Of a DNA stretch of 21,226 nucleotides, positions 7,920 to 15,996 are shown piece by piece (within the stretch, counting starts at the first letter, position 1; the number at the start of each line of letters is the position of its first letter). A program made the translations under genes and the position numbers. The stretch is from CAYUUP01 sp964447925. Its GTDB lineage: Bacteria > Bacillota > Clostridia > Oscillospirales > Oscillospiraceae. The notes below the pieces were generated by a model that searched no databases, was not told where the DNA came from, and saw only the letters and a list, made by a program, of their open reading frames with translations. The DNA is taken from positions 1 through 21,226 of the forward strand of contig CAYUUP010000018.1 in assembly GCA_964447925.1 (NCBI GenBank). Direction: 5' to 3'.

Positions 7920-8122
7920 TCAGAATTTTGGAAAAGCCATGGTAAAAAACAGCAGCGGATCCGGGGGTATATCTTTAACGCGCCTCCAAAATATGCTTCC
8001 ATTTTTTACCACCATTCGCAGCTCCCCTCAAAAAACGCAGGATGTCCCCGGCAGCGAAAGCGCCCTGACTTGTACGGCAGGAAACGCGGTGGGGCAGCAC
8101 TGACAAACTGTCAATTTCACTG
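7920..8122. other. Divergent intergenic core between ftsE and dxr promoters
   Basis: The gene-free stretch between ftsE and dxr is 363 bp, and this part lies outside both predicted transcripts. It is locally more AT-rich than its surroundings. It holds two pairs of complementary blocks in crossed order: ATTTTGGA (7925-7932) with TCCAAAAT (7985-7992), and GGTAAAAAA (7941-7949) with TTTTTTACC (8002-8010). A dyad TGACA-AAC-TGTCA (8101-8113) lies just upstream of the dxr -35. I see no credible gene in it. Confidence 0.5.
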
Positions 8123-8151
8123 CTGACATTGGCGGCGGGGTATGATATAAT
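8123..8151 (+). promoter_or_regulatory. Sigma-A promoter for the dxr operon, with extended -10
   Basis: A -35 CTGACA (8123-8128, five of six consensus bases) and a perfect -10 TATAAT (8146-8151) are separated by 17 bp. TGA directly before the -10 makes it an extended -10 element. The start should be near 8158, leaving a leader of only about 24 nt, so there is no room for a riboswitch or attenuator before dxr. Confidence 0.88.
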
Positions 8152-8181
8152 AAGGACACATAAAAGAAAGAAGGTTCTCCC

Positions 8182-9327
8182 ATGCCTATCATCTCCCTGT
8201 TAGGCTCCACCGGCTCCATTGGCAGGCAGACGCTTGAGGTTGCCGCCGCCTGCGGTATAGAGGTGGCCGCCCTGACCGCCAACCGCAGCGTGGAGCTGCT
8301 TGAGAGACAGGCCCGGCGCTTCCGTCCCCGGCTGGCCGTGCTGTATGATCCCGATGCCGCAGCCGATTTAAAACTCCGGCTGGCGGATACCGGCATCCGG
8401 GTAGCCTCCGGTATGGAGGGACTTTTGGAGGCTGCTGCCCTGCCTGCGGCAGACTGCGTGGTCACTGCTGTTGTGGGTATGATCGGCCTGCGGCCTACCC
8501 TAGCCGCCATCCGGGAGAAGAAGCGCATCGCCCTGGCTAACAAGGAGACGCTGGTCTGCGCCGGGGAACTGGTGATGTCTGAGGCGGCAAAGTACGGCGC
8601 GGAGATTGTACCGGTGGACTCGGAACACTCTGCCCTGTTCCAGTGCCTTCAGGGGAACCGGGACCGGGGGGAGGTGCGCCGTCTGATCCTCACCGCCTCC
8701 GGCGGCCCCTTCTTTGGCAGACGCCGGGAGGAGCTGGCCGCCGTCACAAGGGCGGATGCCCTGAAGCACCCTAATTGGGCTATGGGCGCCAAAATCACCA
8801 TCGACTCCGCCACCCTGATGAACAAGGGGCTGGAATTTATCGAGGCCATGCGGCTGTATCATATGCCCCCAGAAAAAATTTCCATTGTTGTCCACCGACA
8901 GAGTATCATCCACTCCATGGTGGAATACTGTGATAATGCGATTCTGGCCCAGCTTGGCACGGCGGATATGCGCCTGCCTATCCAGTACGCGCTGACCTGG
9001 CCCCACCGGATCCCCGGCCCGGCGTTACCTCTGGATCTGCTGACCTGCCCGCCCCTTACATTTGAGTCACCGGATACTGATACCTTCCGCTGCCTGGCCC
9101 TGGCGCTGGAAACTGCCCAGCAGCCGGGGACGGCCTGCGCCGTGCTGAATGGGGCCAACGAGGCGGCGGTTGGGCTGTTCCTACAAGACAGGATCGGATT
9201 TCTGGATATTTCCCGGCTGGTGGAATACGCCTTGGCCACCGTCCCCACCCAGCCCGAATATGGACTGGAGGATGTGCTGGCGGCAGACGAGGCGGCACGG
9301 CAGGCAGTCCTTTCCCAGATCTTATAA
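8182..9327 (+). CDS. dxr: 1-deoxy-D-xylulose 5-phosphate reductoisomerase
   Basis: Converts DXP to 2-C-methyl-D-erythritol 4-phosphate with NADPH, the first committed step of the MEP pathway to isopentenyl diphosphate. The 381 residues fit the family. The NADPH-binding LLGSTGSIGRQT (6-17) and ANKETLVCAGE (119-129) are intact. The metal ligands are in VPVDSEHS (Asp146, Glu148) and NKGLEF (Glu218). The substrate-binding TASGGPF (171-177), HPNWAMGAKITIDSATLMNKGLE and HRQSIIHSMVEY are all present. ATG 8182 has AGAAGG (8169-8174) at 7 nt. It is the first gene after its own promoter, without the frr-uppS-cdsA genes that precede dxr in many Firmicutes. The gene rseP follows after 38 nt. Confidence 0.98.
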   Translation: MPIISLLGSTGSIGRQTLEVAAACGIEVAALTANRSVELLERQARRFRPRLAVLYDPDAAADLKLRLADTGIRVASGMEGLLEAAALPAADCVVTAVVGMIGLRPTLAAIREKKRIALANKETLVCAGELVMSEAAKYGAEIVPVDSEHSALFQCLQGNRDRGEVRRLILTASGGPFFGRRREELAAVTRADALKHPNWAMGAKITIDSATLMNKGLEFIEAMRLYHMPPEKISIVVHRQSIIHSMVEYCDNAILAQLGTADMRLPIQYALTWPHRIPGPALPLDLLTCPPLTFESPDTDTFRCLALALETAQQPGTACAVLNGANEAAVGLFLQDRIGFLDISRLVEYALATVPTQPEYGLEDVLAADEAARQAVLSQIL

Positions 9328-9365
9328 ATCCCCGCTCTGACCGACAATCCGCAAGGAGGGAGTCC

Positions 9366-10427
9366 ATGCTCTATATTATCCTGGCCATCATCCTCTTTGG
9401 TCTGCTTATTGCTATCCACGAGGGCGGCCATTTTGCCATGGCGAAGCTGTGCGGCGTCAAGGTGCTGGAATTCTCCATCGGTATGGGACCTGTGCTGTGG
9501 GAAAAAGAGGGCAGGGAGACGGCGTATTCCCTGCGGCTCTTCCCGGTGGGCGGCTTCTGTGCTATGGAGGGGGAGGACGAGGAATCCTCTGATCCCCGGG
9601 CGTTCAACAATGCTGCAGGCTGGAAACGGCTGCTGATTCTCGTCGGCGGTCCGGCGTTTAACTTTATCTCCGGTCTGCTGGTACTCATCTGTCTCTACGC
9701 CGGGGTCAGCACCTGTGTCACCCCCGTGATCTATGAAGTGTCTGACCAGACAGACACCGTTGTCCAGGAAGGGCTTCAGGTGGGAGATAAAATCCTCTCC
9801 GTCAACGGGCATCGGCTGCTGCTCTACAGCGAATTCAGCTACCTTCTCTCCCGGGGCGGGGGAGAAACGGCTGACCTGGTCATCCTGCGGGACGGTGAAA
9901 AAATCGCCCTGGATGACCTCCCTTTGACTGTCCGGGAGATCATCCGGGAGGACGGCACCACCTATAACGGCTATGGTCTGTCCTTTGCTGTGAAGGAGAC
10001 GGGCATAACCGACCGGCTGGCGCTCTCGCTGAAGGAGTCCGCCCATCTGGTGCGGCTGGTGTGGTTCGGCCTGGAGGATCTGATTACCGGAGCAGTGGGC
10101 CTCGCTGACCTCTCTGGCCCCATCGGTATTGTCACCACCATGAGCGAGGTGGGCCAGTCCTCCGCTACCATAGCGGCAGCCATCCAAAATCTCCTGTATT
10201 TTTCCGCCTTTATTGCCATCAATCTGGCGGTGATGAATATGCTGCCTATCCCTGCCTTGGATGGCTGCCGGGTACTCTTCCTGCTGTTGAACGGCCTGCT
10301 CTCCGTGCTGTTCCACCGCCGTATCCCCACAAAATACGAAGGCTATGTCCACTTTGCCGGGCTGGTGCTGCTGCTGGGGCTGATGGCAGTGGTGGCTTTC
10401 AGTGACATCTATAAGCTGGTGAATTAG
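9366..10427 (+). CDS. rseP: RIP metalloprotease RseP (site-2 protease, M50 family)
   Basis: Intramembrane zinc protease that cuts membrane-embedded substrates such as anti-sigma factors and leftover signal peptides. The 353 residues contain the first helix with HEGGH (18-22) at the start. A conserved membrane-associated part follows (FSIGMGP, RLFPVGGFCAMEGE, 36-70), then a helix with LVGGPAFNFISG (92-103). A single PDZ domain spans about 122-195 (DTVVQEGLQVGDKILSVNG). The last part is the C-terminal helical core with NMLPIPALDG (291-300), whose Asp299 is the third zinc ligand. The length and single PDZ are typical of Firmicute RasP/YluC rather than the two-PDZ E. coli protein. A strong AAGGAGG (9353-9359) sits 6 nt before the ATG. 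It lies between the two MEP genes dxr and ispG, a conserved arrangement. Confidence 0.95.
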   Translation: MLYIILAIILFGLLIAIHEGGHFAMAKLCGVKVLEFSIGMGPVLWEKEGRETAYSLRLFPVGGFCAMEGEDEESSDPRAFNNAAGWKRLLILVGGPAFNFISGLLVLICLYAGVSTCVTPVIYEVSDQTDTVVQEGLQVGDKILSVNGHRLLLYSEFSYLLSRGGGETADLVILRDGEKIALDDLPLTVREIIREDGTTYNGYGLSFAVKETGITDRLALSLKESAHLVRLVWFGLEDLITGAVGLADLSGPIGIVTTMSEVGQSSATIAAAIQNLLYFSAFIAINLAVMNMLPIPALDGCRVLFLLLNGLLSVLFHRRIPTKYEGYVHFAGLVLLLGLMAVVAFSDIYKLVN

Positions 10428-10429
10428 CT

Positions 10430-11467
10430 ATGACAAAACAAATTCACATAGGCGGTGTCCCCGTTGGCGGCGGCGCTCCCGTGGTTATCCAGTCCATGTG
10501 CAGCACCTTCACCGAGGATGTGGAGGCTACGGTACATCAGATTGGCCTGTTGGAGGCCGCAGGGTGCGAGATTGTCCGGGTGGCTGTGCCGGGCATGGCG
10601 GCGGTCAAGGCTATCGGCGCCATCAAGGAGCGCATCAATCTCCCGCTGGTGGCAGATATCCACTTCAACCACAAGCTGGCGGTGGAGGCGGTGGCTGCCG
10701 GGGCGGACAAGATCCGCATTAATCCCGGCAACATCGGCGGCGAGGACAAGGTGCGGCAGGTTGCCGAGGCCTGCGCCCAGCGGGGCATCCCCATCCGGGT
10801 GGGCGTCAACGGCGGCTCGTTGGAAAAGCCCCTGCTGGCCAAATATGGCGGCCCATGTCCAGAGGCTATGGTGGAGTCTGCACTGGGACAGATTGCCCTG
10901 CTGAACCGCTTTGACTTCGATGACATCTGCGTCTCCCTGAAAACATCCAATGTTCCCACCACCATGCGGGCCTATCAGCTGATGAGCCAGCAGACAGACT
11001 ATCCCCTTCATCTGGGCGTCACTGAGGCGGGGACAGCGGAGATGGGAACGCTGAAATCTGCTGCGGGCATCGGGGGCCTGCTGGCCCTGGGCATTGGGGA
11101 TACCTTCCGGCTGACCCTCACTGCAGACCCAGTGGAGGAAGTCATCGCCGCCCGTAAGCTGCTCCGGGCCATCGGCCTGCGAAAGGACGGGCCGGAACTG
11201 ATCTCCTGCCCCACCTGCGGCCGCACCCGCATTGACCTGATCCCCCTGGCCCAGGAGGTGGAGCGCCGGCTCCGGAACTGCCAAAAACCTATCACTGTGG
11301 CCGTCATGGGCTGTGTGGTCAACGGCCCAGGAGAGGCCGCCGCAGCCGATGTGGGGATCACCGGCGGGGACGGAGTGGGTCTTCTCTTCCGCCATGGGGA
11401 GATCATCAAAAAGGTTCCCCAGGACAGGTTAGTGGATGAACTGATGGCGCTGATTGATACCCTGTGA
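10430..11467 (+). CDS. ispG: 4-hydroxy-3-methylbut-2-en-1-yl diphosphate synthase (IspG/GcpE)
   Basis: Iron-sulfur enzyme that converts MEcPP to HMBPP near the end of the MEP pathway. The 345 residues match the short bacterial form: a TIM barrel (about 1-245) and a C-terminal 4Fe-4S domain. The cluster ligands are visible as SCPTCGRT (Cys260, Cys263), MGCVVNGPGE (Cys295) and Glu302. Barrel motifs include VADIHFN (74-80), KIRINPGNIG (94-103) and GVTEAGT (196-202). The early motif reads QSMCSTFTEDV, with Cys24 where QSMTNT is commoner. The ATG starts 2 nt after the rseP stop with only a weak Shine-Dalgarno, which implies coupling to rseP. dxr two genes upstream belongs to the same pathway, so the operon co-expresses an early and a late step. 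Confidence 0.98.
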   Translation: MTKQIHIGGVPVGGGAPVVIQSMCSTFTEDVEATVHQIGLLEAAGCEIVRVAVPGMAAVKAIGAIKERINLPLVADIHFNHKLAVEAVAAGADKIRINPGNIGGEDKVRQVAEACAQRGIPIRVGVNGGSLEKPLLAKYGGPCPEAMVESALGQIALLNRFDFDDICVSLKTSNVPTTMRAYQLMSQQTDYPLHLGVTEAGTAEMGTLKSAAGIGGLLALGIGDTFRLTLTADPVEEVIAARKLLRAIGLRKDGPELISCPTCGRTRIDLIPLAQEVERRLRNCQKPITVAVMGCVVNGPGEAAAADVGITGGDGVGLLFRHGEIIKKVPQDRLVDELMALIDTL

Positions 11468-11500
11468 ATCCCGCTGATTTCAAGCACACATCTGAGTACC

Positions 11501-11524
11501 GGGGCAGACGGTGCCCCCAAGGAG
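11501..11524 (+). promoter_or_regulatory. Small hairpin abutting the polC ribosome-binding site
   Basis: In the 69-nt ispG-polC gap, GGGGCA (11501-11506) pairs with TGCCCC (11512-11517) around a 5-nt loop. One base later comes the only Shine-Dalgarno for polC, AAGGAG (11519-11524). It lies 12 nt from the GTG start, farther than usual. No T tract follows, so it is not a normal terminator. It may tune polC translation or mark a processing site; that is inference. Confidence 0.45.
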
Positions 11525-11536
11525 ACTGACATACCC

Positions 11537-14500
11537 GTGACAAATTGCCTGCTGACAGAGCTGTTCCCTCTCTGTATCCCGGACGGCGGGGCGGATGAAT
11601 CCGTCCGCTCTCTCCGGGTCTTGAATGCTGCCTTCGACCGGGATCACGGCGCCATCTGGCTGGAGCTGTCCGCTCCCCTGCCGGAACAGGAACGGCTCAC
11701 ACTGGCACGTTCCATTGCCGCCGCCTATGGCCTGACCCAGGTGCAGTTGGAATGCCCCCAACTGGATTCCACCCCTGCCCCCTCTTTGGAAGAGCTGGAA
11801 AAAGACCTACGGGATGCCTTTACACGGCTCTATCCTCCCGCCGCTGGCTTTCTGGCCTATTCTGAGCTGGAGGCACAGGGGAATGGCCGGTATCTGCTGC
11901 GTCTCCATCGGGGGGGCGCGGCTTTGCTCCGGCCTTTTTTGGCCCGGCTGGGGGAGATCTTGTCCCCCAGGATAGAGGGTGGTTTCTCTCTGACACTGGA
12001 GGAGGCTGCCGCTCCGAAGGACATCTTCTCCGAGACAGAAAGGATGCGGGGAGAAGCCATCCGACAGGCAGCTATCGCAGCCCCCCGGCCCGCCCCAACC
12101 AAATCCAAGCCCAAATCCTCCGGCGGTCAAAATGGGGACAAGCCCCTGCTGGGACGGCCCATCCGAGGTGAGCCGGTCCCTCTGGATGAGGTCAGCCTGG
12201 ACATGAAGTCCGCTGTTGTATGGGGCAGAGTCTGTGCCTTGGATCACCGGGAGATGAAGGACCGCAACGCCTGGATCATCAACTTCAACATCACTGATGG
12301 CCATGGCGCCATCGCCATTTCCCGCTTTCTGGAGAAGAAGGAAGCGGAGCCGGTGGTGAACGCCTTGAAAACCGACAACTACGTCACCGTCCAGGGCAGG
12401 CCGGAGATCAGCAACTACACCGGTGAACTTCAGCTCCGGGCTATGGCCATTGAACTGGCAGAGCCCCCCGCTCCCCGGCAGGATAACGCTGCCGAGAAGC
12501 GGGTGGAGCTGCACCTCCACACCCGTTTTTCCACTATGGACGGCCTTACTGAGGTGAAGGACGCCGTGGCCCAGGCCATTGCCTGGGGGCATCCTGCCAT
12601 CGCCATCACCGATCACGGCGTGGTGCAGGCCTTCCCCGACGCTGCCAAGGCAGCCAAGGGGAAAATCAAGATCATCTACGGTGTGGAGGGCTACTACGTT
12701 AATGATGTGGATGACATGGTGGCTGTCCGGGGCAACTGTAATCAGCCCCTCACCGGTGAGCTGGTGTGCTTTGACCTGGAAACCACCGGGCTATCCAAGA
12801 CCGATGACCGCATCACCGAGATTGCCGCCGTCCTGCTGCGGGATGGCCAGGAGATAGATACCTTTTCCACGCTGGTGAACCCCGGCCGGCCCATTAGCCG
12901 GGAATCAGTGGAGCTGACAGGCATCACCGACAGCATGGTGAAGGACGCCCCCTCTCAGGAGGAGGCACTGAATGCCTTCCTGGACTGGGCAGGGAACCGG
13001 CCTATGGCCGCCCACAACGCCAGCTTTGACACGGGCTTTCTGGCGGAGGGCTGCCGCCGGATAGGCCGGGATTTCCCCAACACAGCGGTGGATACTCTTG
13101 TCCTGTCCCAGTGTCTCCTGCCTGAGCTGAGCCGCTATAAGCTGAACATCGTCTCCGAGCATCTGAAGCTACCGCCCTTCCGGCACCATCGGGCGTTGGC
13201 GGACGCCGGGATGGTGGCACAGATATTCTACGCCCTGACCCCTAAATTGGAGGAGCTGGGCGTCTCCACCCTGCAGGAGATCAACCCCGCTCTGACCCCT
13301 CTGCGGCCCGCCTTCCGGGAGAAGGGCCGCACACGCGCGCAGCACATCGTTGTGCTGGCCAAGAACCAGACTGGTCTGAGGAACCTCTATAAGCTGGTGT
13401 CTCTCTCCCATCTGGAGCATTTCAAGCGTTTTCCCATCATGTCAAAAAGTCTCATCAATCAGTGCCGGGAAGGGCTGATCTTAGGCTCTGCCTGCGAGGC
13501 TGGAGAGCTGTTTCGTGCCGTGCTAGAGGGGCTGGAATGGGACGAGCTTGTCCGCATCGCCTCCTGGTATGACTATCTGGAGATCCAGCCCGTCTGCAAT
13601 AATATGTATCTCTATCGGAAGGGAAAGGTTCCCTCGGTGGAGGCTCTGCGGGATCTGAACCGCACCATCGTCCGGCTGGGTCGGGAGTTGAACAAGCCGG
13701 TCTGTGCCACGGGAGATGTCCACTTCCTGGAGCCGGAAGACGAGATTTTCCGGCACATCCTGCTGACGGCCAAGGAGATGGACTCGGCGGACGATGACCT
13801 GCCGCTTTACTTCAAGACCACCGATGAGATGCTGGAGGAGTTTTCCTATCTGGGGGAGGAGGGCTGCCGACAGGTGGTCATCGACGATCCCAACCGTGTT
13901 GCCCGGTGGGTGGATACCATCCAACCCCTTCCCAAGGGCCTTTTTGCTCCTACGCTGGAGAACTCCCAGCAGGAGCTGAAGGATTTGGTCTGGGGCAAGG
14001 CCCGGCGGCTCTACGGTGAACATCCGCCGGAGATCGTGGTGAAGCGTATCGAGGATGAGATGGGGGACATCATCCGCTGTCACTACGATGTCATCTATAT
14101 GTCGGCGCAGAAGCTGGTGGCGGACTCTCTGGAACATGGCTATCTGGTTGGCTCCCGCGGATCGGTGGGCTCATCCCTGGTGGCATTTATGGCGGGCATC
14201 ACCGAGGTGAACTCCTTGCCTCCTCATTACCGCTGCCCCAGCTGCATGCATGCCGATTTCGACGTAGACACGGAGAAATATGGCTGTGGGGCGGATATGC
14301 CGGATGCCGTCTGCCCTGTCTGTGGGGCCAAATATGAGAAGGATGGCTTCAACATCCCCTTTGAAACCTTCTTGGGCTTCGGCGGGGACAAGGTGCCGGA
14401 TATCGACCTGAACTTCTCCGGCGAGTATCAGGCCAAGGCCCACCGCCATACCTTTGAGCTGTTTGGGGAGAACCACGTCTTCCGGGCTGGAACGGTGGGT

Positions 14501-15826
14501 ACCGTGGCGGAAAAAACGGCCTATGGATACGTGCTGAAATATCTGGAAGCCCGGGGAAACACCACCGCTACCCGGGCCACCAAGGAGTGGTTGGCTTCAG
14601 GCTGCGTGGGCATCAAGCGCACCACCGGCCAGCACCCTGGCGGCATGGTGGTCATCCCCGGCGATCAGGAAATTTACGACTTCTGCCCCGTACAGCACCC
14701 GGCGGATGACCCCAGATCAGACATCATCACCACCCACTTTGAATATCACTCCATGGAGGAGAATTTGCTGAAGCTGGATATGCTGGGACACGATGACCCC
14801 TCTATGATACGAATGCTTCAGGACTTGACTGGCGTTGACCCGCAGACTATCCCGCTGGATGACCCGGACACCATGAGCCTATTCACCTCCTCTAAAGCGC
14901 TGGGCTATGAAAACGATGCCATCCTCGGCCCTACCGGTGCCGTGGCCATTCCCGAGTTCAACACCCGTTTCACCCGAGGTGTGCTGGAGGAGACCCACCC
15001 GGTGCAGATCGACACCCTATTGCGCATCTCCGGCTTCACCCACGGCACCGGCGTGTGGCTGGGCAACGCCAGAGATCTGATTTTGTCGGATACAGCCACC
15101 GCCCAGCAGTGCGTAGGCTGCCGGGACGATATCATGCTCTATCTAATCGAGAAGGGCTTTGAGCCGAAACGGGCCTTCAAAATCATGGAATCCGTCCGAA
15201 AGGGCCGGGGTCTGCCCGAGGGGGCCGAGGACGAGATGAAAGAGCACGGAGTTCCCGGCTGGTACATCGAATCCTGCAAGAAGATCAAGTACTTGTTCCC
15301 CAAGGCCCACGCCGTGGCCTATGTCATGATGGCCCTGCGCATCGCCTGGTTCAAGGTACACCGGCCTCTGGCCTTTTACGCCGCCTATTTCTCCATCCGG
15401 GCCAAGGCCTTCGATGTGAACTTCATGTGTATGGGCATGGAGACGGCCAAGGCCAAGATGGACGAGATTTGGAGCAAGGATAAGCCCTCCCCGGTGGAAA
15501 ACGATATGCTGGTGACGCTGGAGGTGGTCTATGAGTTCTATCTCCGGGGCTTCTCCTTCACCTCCATCGACCTGTACCGCTCTCTGGCAACCCGCTTCAT
15601 CGCGGATGAGGAACAGGGGACGCTGACGCCGCCCTTCTGCTCCTGCCCCGGTCTGGGGGAGACGGCGGCCCAGTCCATCGTGGAGCAGCGGGAGGGTCGG
15701 CAGTTTGTCTCTGTGGAGGAGCTGTCTGCCGCCTGCCCCAAGGTGTCCTCCAGCCACATTGAAATGCTCCGCCAGGCGGGTGCACTGGATGGGCTGCCGG
15801 ATACCAGTCAGATCACTTTGTTTTAA
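11537..15826 (+). CDS. polC: DNA polymerase III alpha subunit, PolC type
   Basis: Main replicative DNA polymerase of low-GC Gram-positive lineages, with built-in 3'-5' proofreading. The 1,429 residues are standard for PolC. In order: an N-terminal domain (about 1-170) and a charged linker; an OB fold (about 224-308); a PHP domain beginning ELHLHTRFSTMDG (324-336) and ITDHG (357-361). A DEDD exonuclease is inserted in it (FDLETTG 412-418, AHNASFDTGFL 492-502, HRALADAG 551-558). The polymerase core carries a zinc knuckle (Cys900, Cys903, Cys926, Cys929) and the catalytic VPDIDLNFSGEYQ (Asp955, Asp957). The fingers include GTVGTVAEKTAYGYV and TTGQHPGGM, and the C-terminus has a helix-hairpin-helix-like GLGETAAQSIVEQREG. 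The start is GTG, with a Shine-Dalgarno at a long 12-nt spacing. It is the last gene of the dxr-rseP-ispG group; a hairpin follows. Confidence 0.98.
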   Translation: MTNCLLTELFPLCIPDGGADESVRSLRVLNAAFDRDHGAIWLELSAPLPEQERLTLARSIAAAYGLTQVQLECPQLDSTPAPSLEELEKDLRDAFTRLYPPAAGFLAYSELEAQGNGRYLLRLHRGGAALLRPFLARLGEILSPRIEGGFSLTLEEAAAPKDIFSETERMRGEAIRQAAIAAPRPAPTKSKPKSSGGQNGDKPLLGRPIRGEPVPLDEVSLDMKSAVVWGRVCALDHREMKDRNAWIINFNITDGHGAIAISRFLEKKEAEPVVNALKTDNYVTVQGRPEISNYTGELQLRAMAIELAEPPAPRQDNAAEKRVELHLHTRFSTMDGLTEVKDAVAQAIAWGHPAIAITDHGVVQAFPDAAKAAKGKIKIIYGVEGYYVNDVDDMVAVRGNCNQPLTGELVCFDLETTGLSKTDDRITEIAAVLLRDGQEIDTFSTLVNPGRPISRESVELTGITDSMVKDAPSQEEALNAFLDWAGNRPMAAHNASFDTGFLAEGCRRIGRDFPNTAVDTLVLSQCLLPELSRYKLNIVSEHLKLPPFRHHRALADAGMVAQIFYALTPKLEELGVSTLQEINPALTPLRPAFREKGRTRAQHIVVLAKNQTGLRNLYKLVSLSHLEHFKRFPIMSKSLINQCREGLILGSACEAGELFRAVLEGLEWDELVRIASWYDYLEIQPVCNNMYLYRKGKVPSVEALRDLNRTIVRLGRELNKPVCATGDVHFLEPEDEIFRHILLTAKEMDSADDDLPLYFKTTDEMLEEFSYLGEEGCRQVVIDDPNRVARWVDTIQPLPKGLFAPTLENSQQELKDLVWGKARRLYGEHPPEIVVKRIEDEMGDIIRCHYDVIYMSAQKLVADSLEHGYLVGSRGSVGSSLVAFMAGITEVNSLPPHYRCPSCMHADFDVDTEKYGCGADMPDAVCPVCGAKYEKDGFNIPFETFLGFGGDKVPDIDLNFSGEYQAKAHRHTFELFGENHVFRAGTVGTVAEKTAYGYVLKYLEARGNTTATRATKEWLASGCVGIKRTTGQHPGGMVVIPGDQEIYDFCPVQHPADDPRSDIITTHFEYHSMEENLLKLDMLGHDDPSMIRMLQDLTGVDPQTIPLDDPDTMSLFTSSKALGYENDAILGPTGAVAIPEFNTRFTRGVLEETHPVQIDTLLRISGFTHGTGVWLGNARDLILSDTATAQQCVGCRDDIMLYLIEKGFEPKRAFKIMESVRKGRGLPEGAEDEMKEHGVPGWYIESCKKIKYLFPKAHAVAYVMMALRIAWFKVHRPLAFYAAYFSIRAKAFDVNFMCMGMETAKAKMDEIWSKDKPSPVENDMLVTLEVVYEFYLRGFSFTSIDLYRSLATRFIADEEQGTLTPPFCSCPGLGETAAQSIVEQREGRQFVSVEELSAACPKVSSSHIEMLRQAGALDGLPDTSQITLF

Positions 15827-15842
15827 TATTGATTGTTTGGGC

Positions 15843-15876
15843 GTTGCCCGCTTTGTCATAGGACAAGGTGGGCAAC
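15843..15876 (+). terminator. 15-bp hairpin after polC, probable terminator or processing signal
   Basis: GTTGCCCGCTTTGTC (15843-15857) and GACAAGGTGGGCAAC (15862-15876) pair along all 15 positions in + strand RNA, with two G-U wobbles and an ATAG loop. On the - strand the wobbles become C/A mismatches, so it is built for + strand RNA. It begins 17 nt after the polC stop. The following bases (ACTATGCTCC) contain no T tract, so a classical intrinsic terminator is not proven; it may instead protect the 3' end. Confidence 0.55.
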
Positions 15877-15932
15877 ACTATGCTCCTGCACCACCAAAAT
15901 TACGGTTCCGTTATCTTTGGCCATATTGACGG

Positions 15933-15961
15933 TTGACACCGGGAATTTAGTATGATAGCAT
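15933..15961 (+). promoter_or_regulatory. Promoter of the histidine operon
   Basis: A perfect -35 TTGACA (15933-15938), a 17-bp spacer and a -10 TAGCAT (15956-15961, four of six) preceded by TGA as an extended -10. The predicted start near 15968 leaves a leader of about 29 nt, too short for a T-box or attenuator. The hisZ Shine-Dalgarno AGGGGG (15981-15986) lies 10 nt before the ATG. A small dyad ACGG-TT-CCGT (near 15902-15911) sits upstream; any operator role is a guess. Confidence 0.65.
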
Positions 15962-15996
15962 ATTAGTGAATTAAAGTGTAAGGGGGTTTCTCCTCA

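Noticed and set aside
7878..8126. 82-codon + strand ORF in the ftsE-dxr gap
   Set aside because: It spans the ftsE promoter and runs into the dxr -35, has no ribosome site, and its composition does not look like protein.
8859..10352. 497-codon - strand ORF
   Set aside because: Antisense to dxr and rseP, both of which have full motif sets; the Gln/His/Gly-rich sequence is typical of a shadow frame.
10424..11395. 323-codon - strand ORF
   Set aside because: Antisense shadow of ispG, whose cluster cysteines and length are intact.
15877..15996. T-box or his attenuator before hisZ
   Set aside because: The predicted transcript leader is only about 29 nt, and no T-box sequence, His-codon leader peptide or terminator/antiterminator pair is visible.
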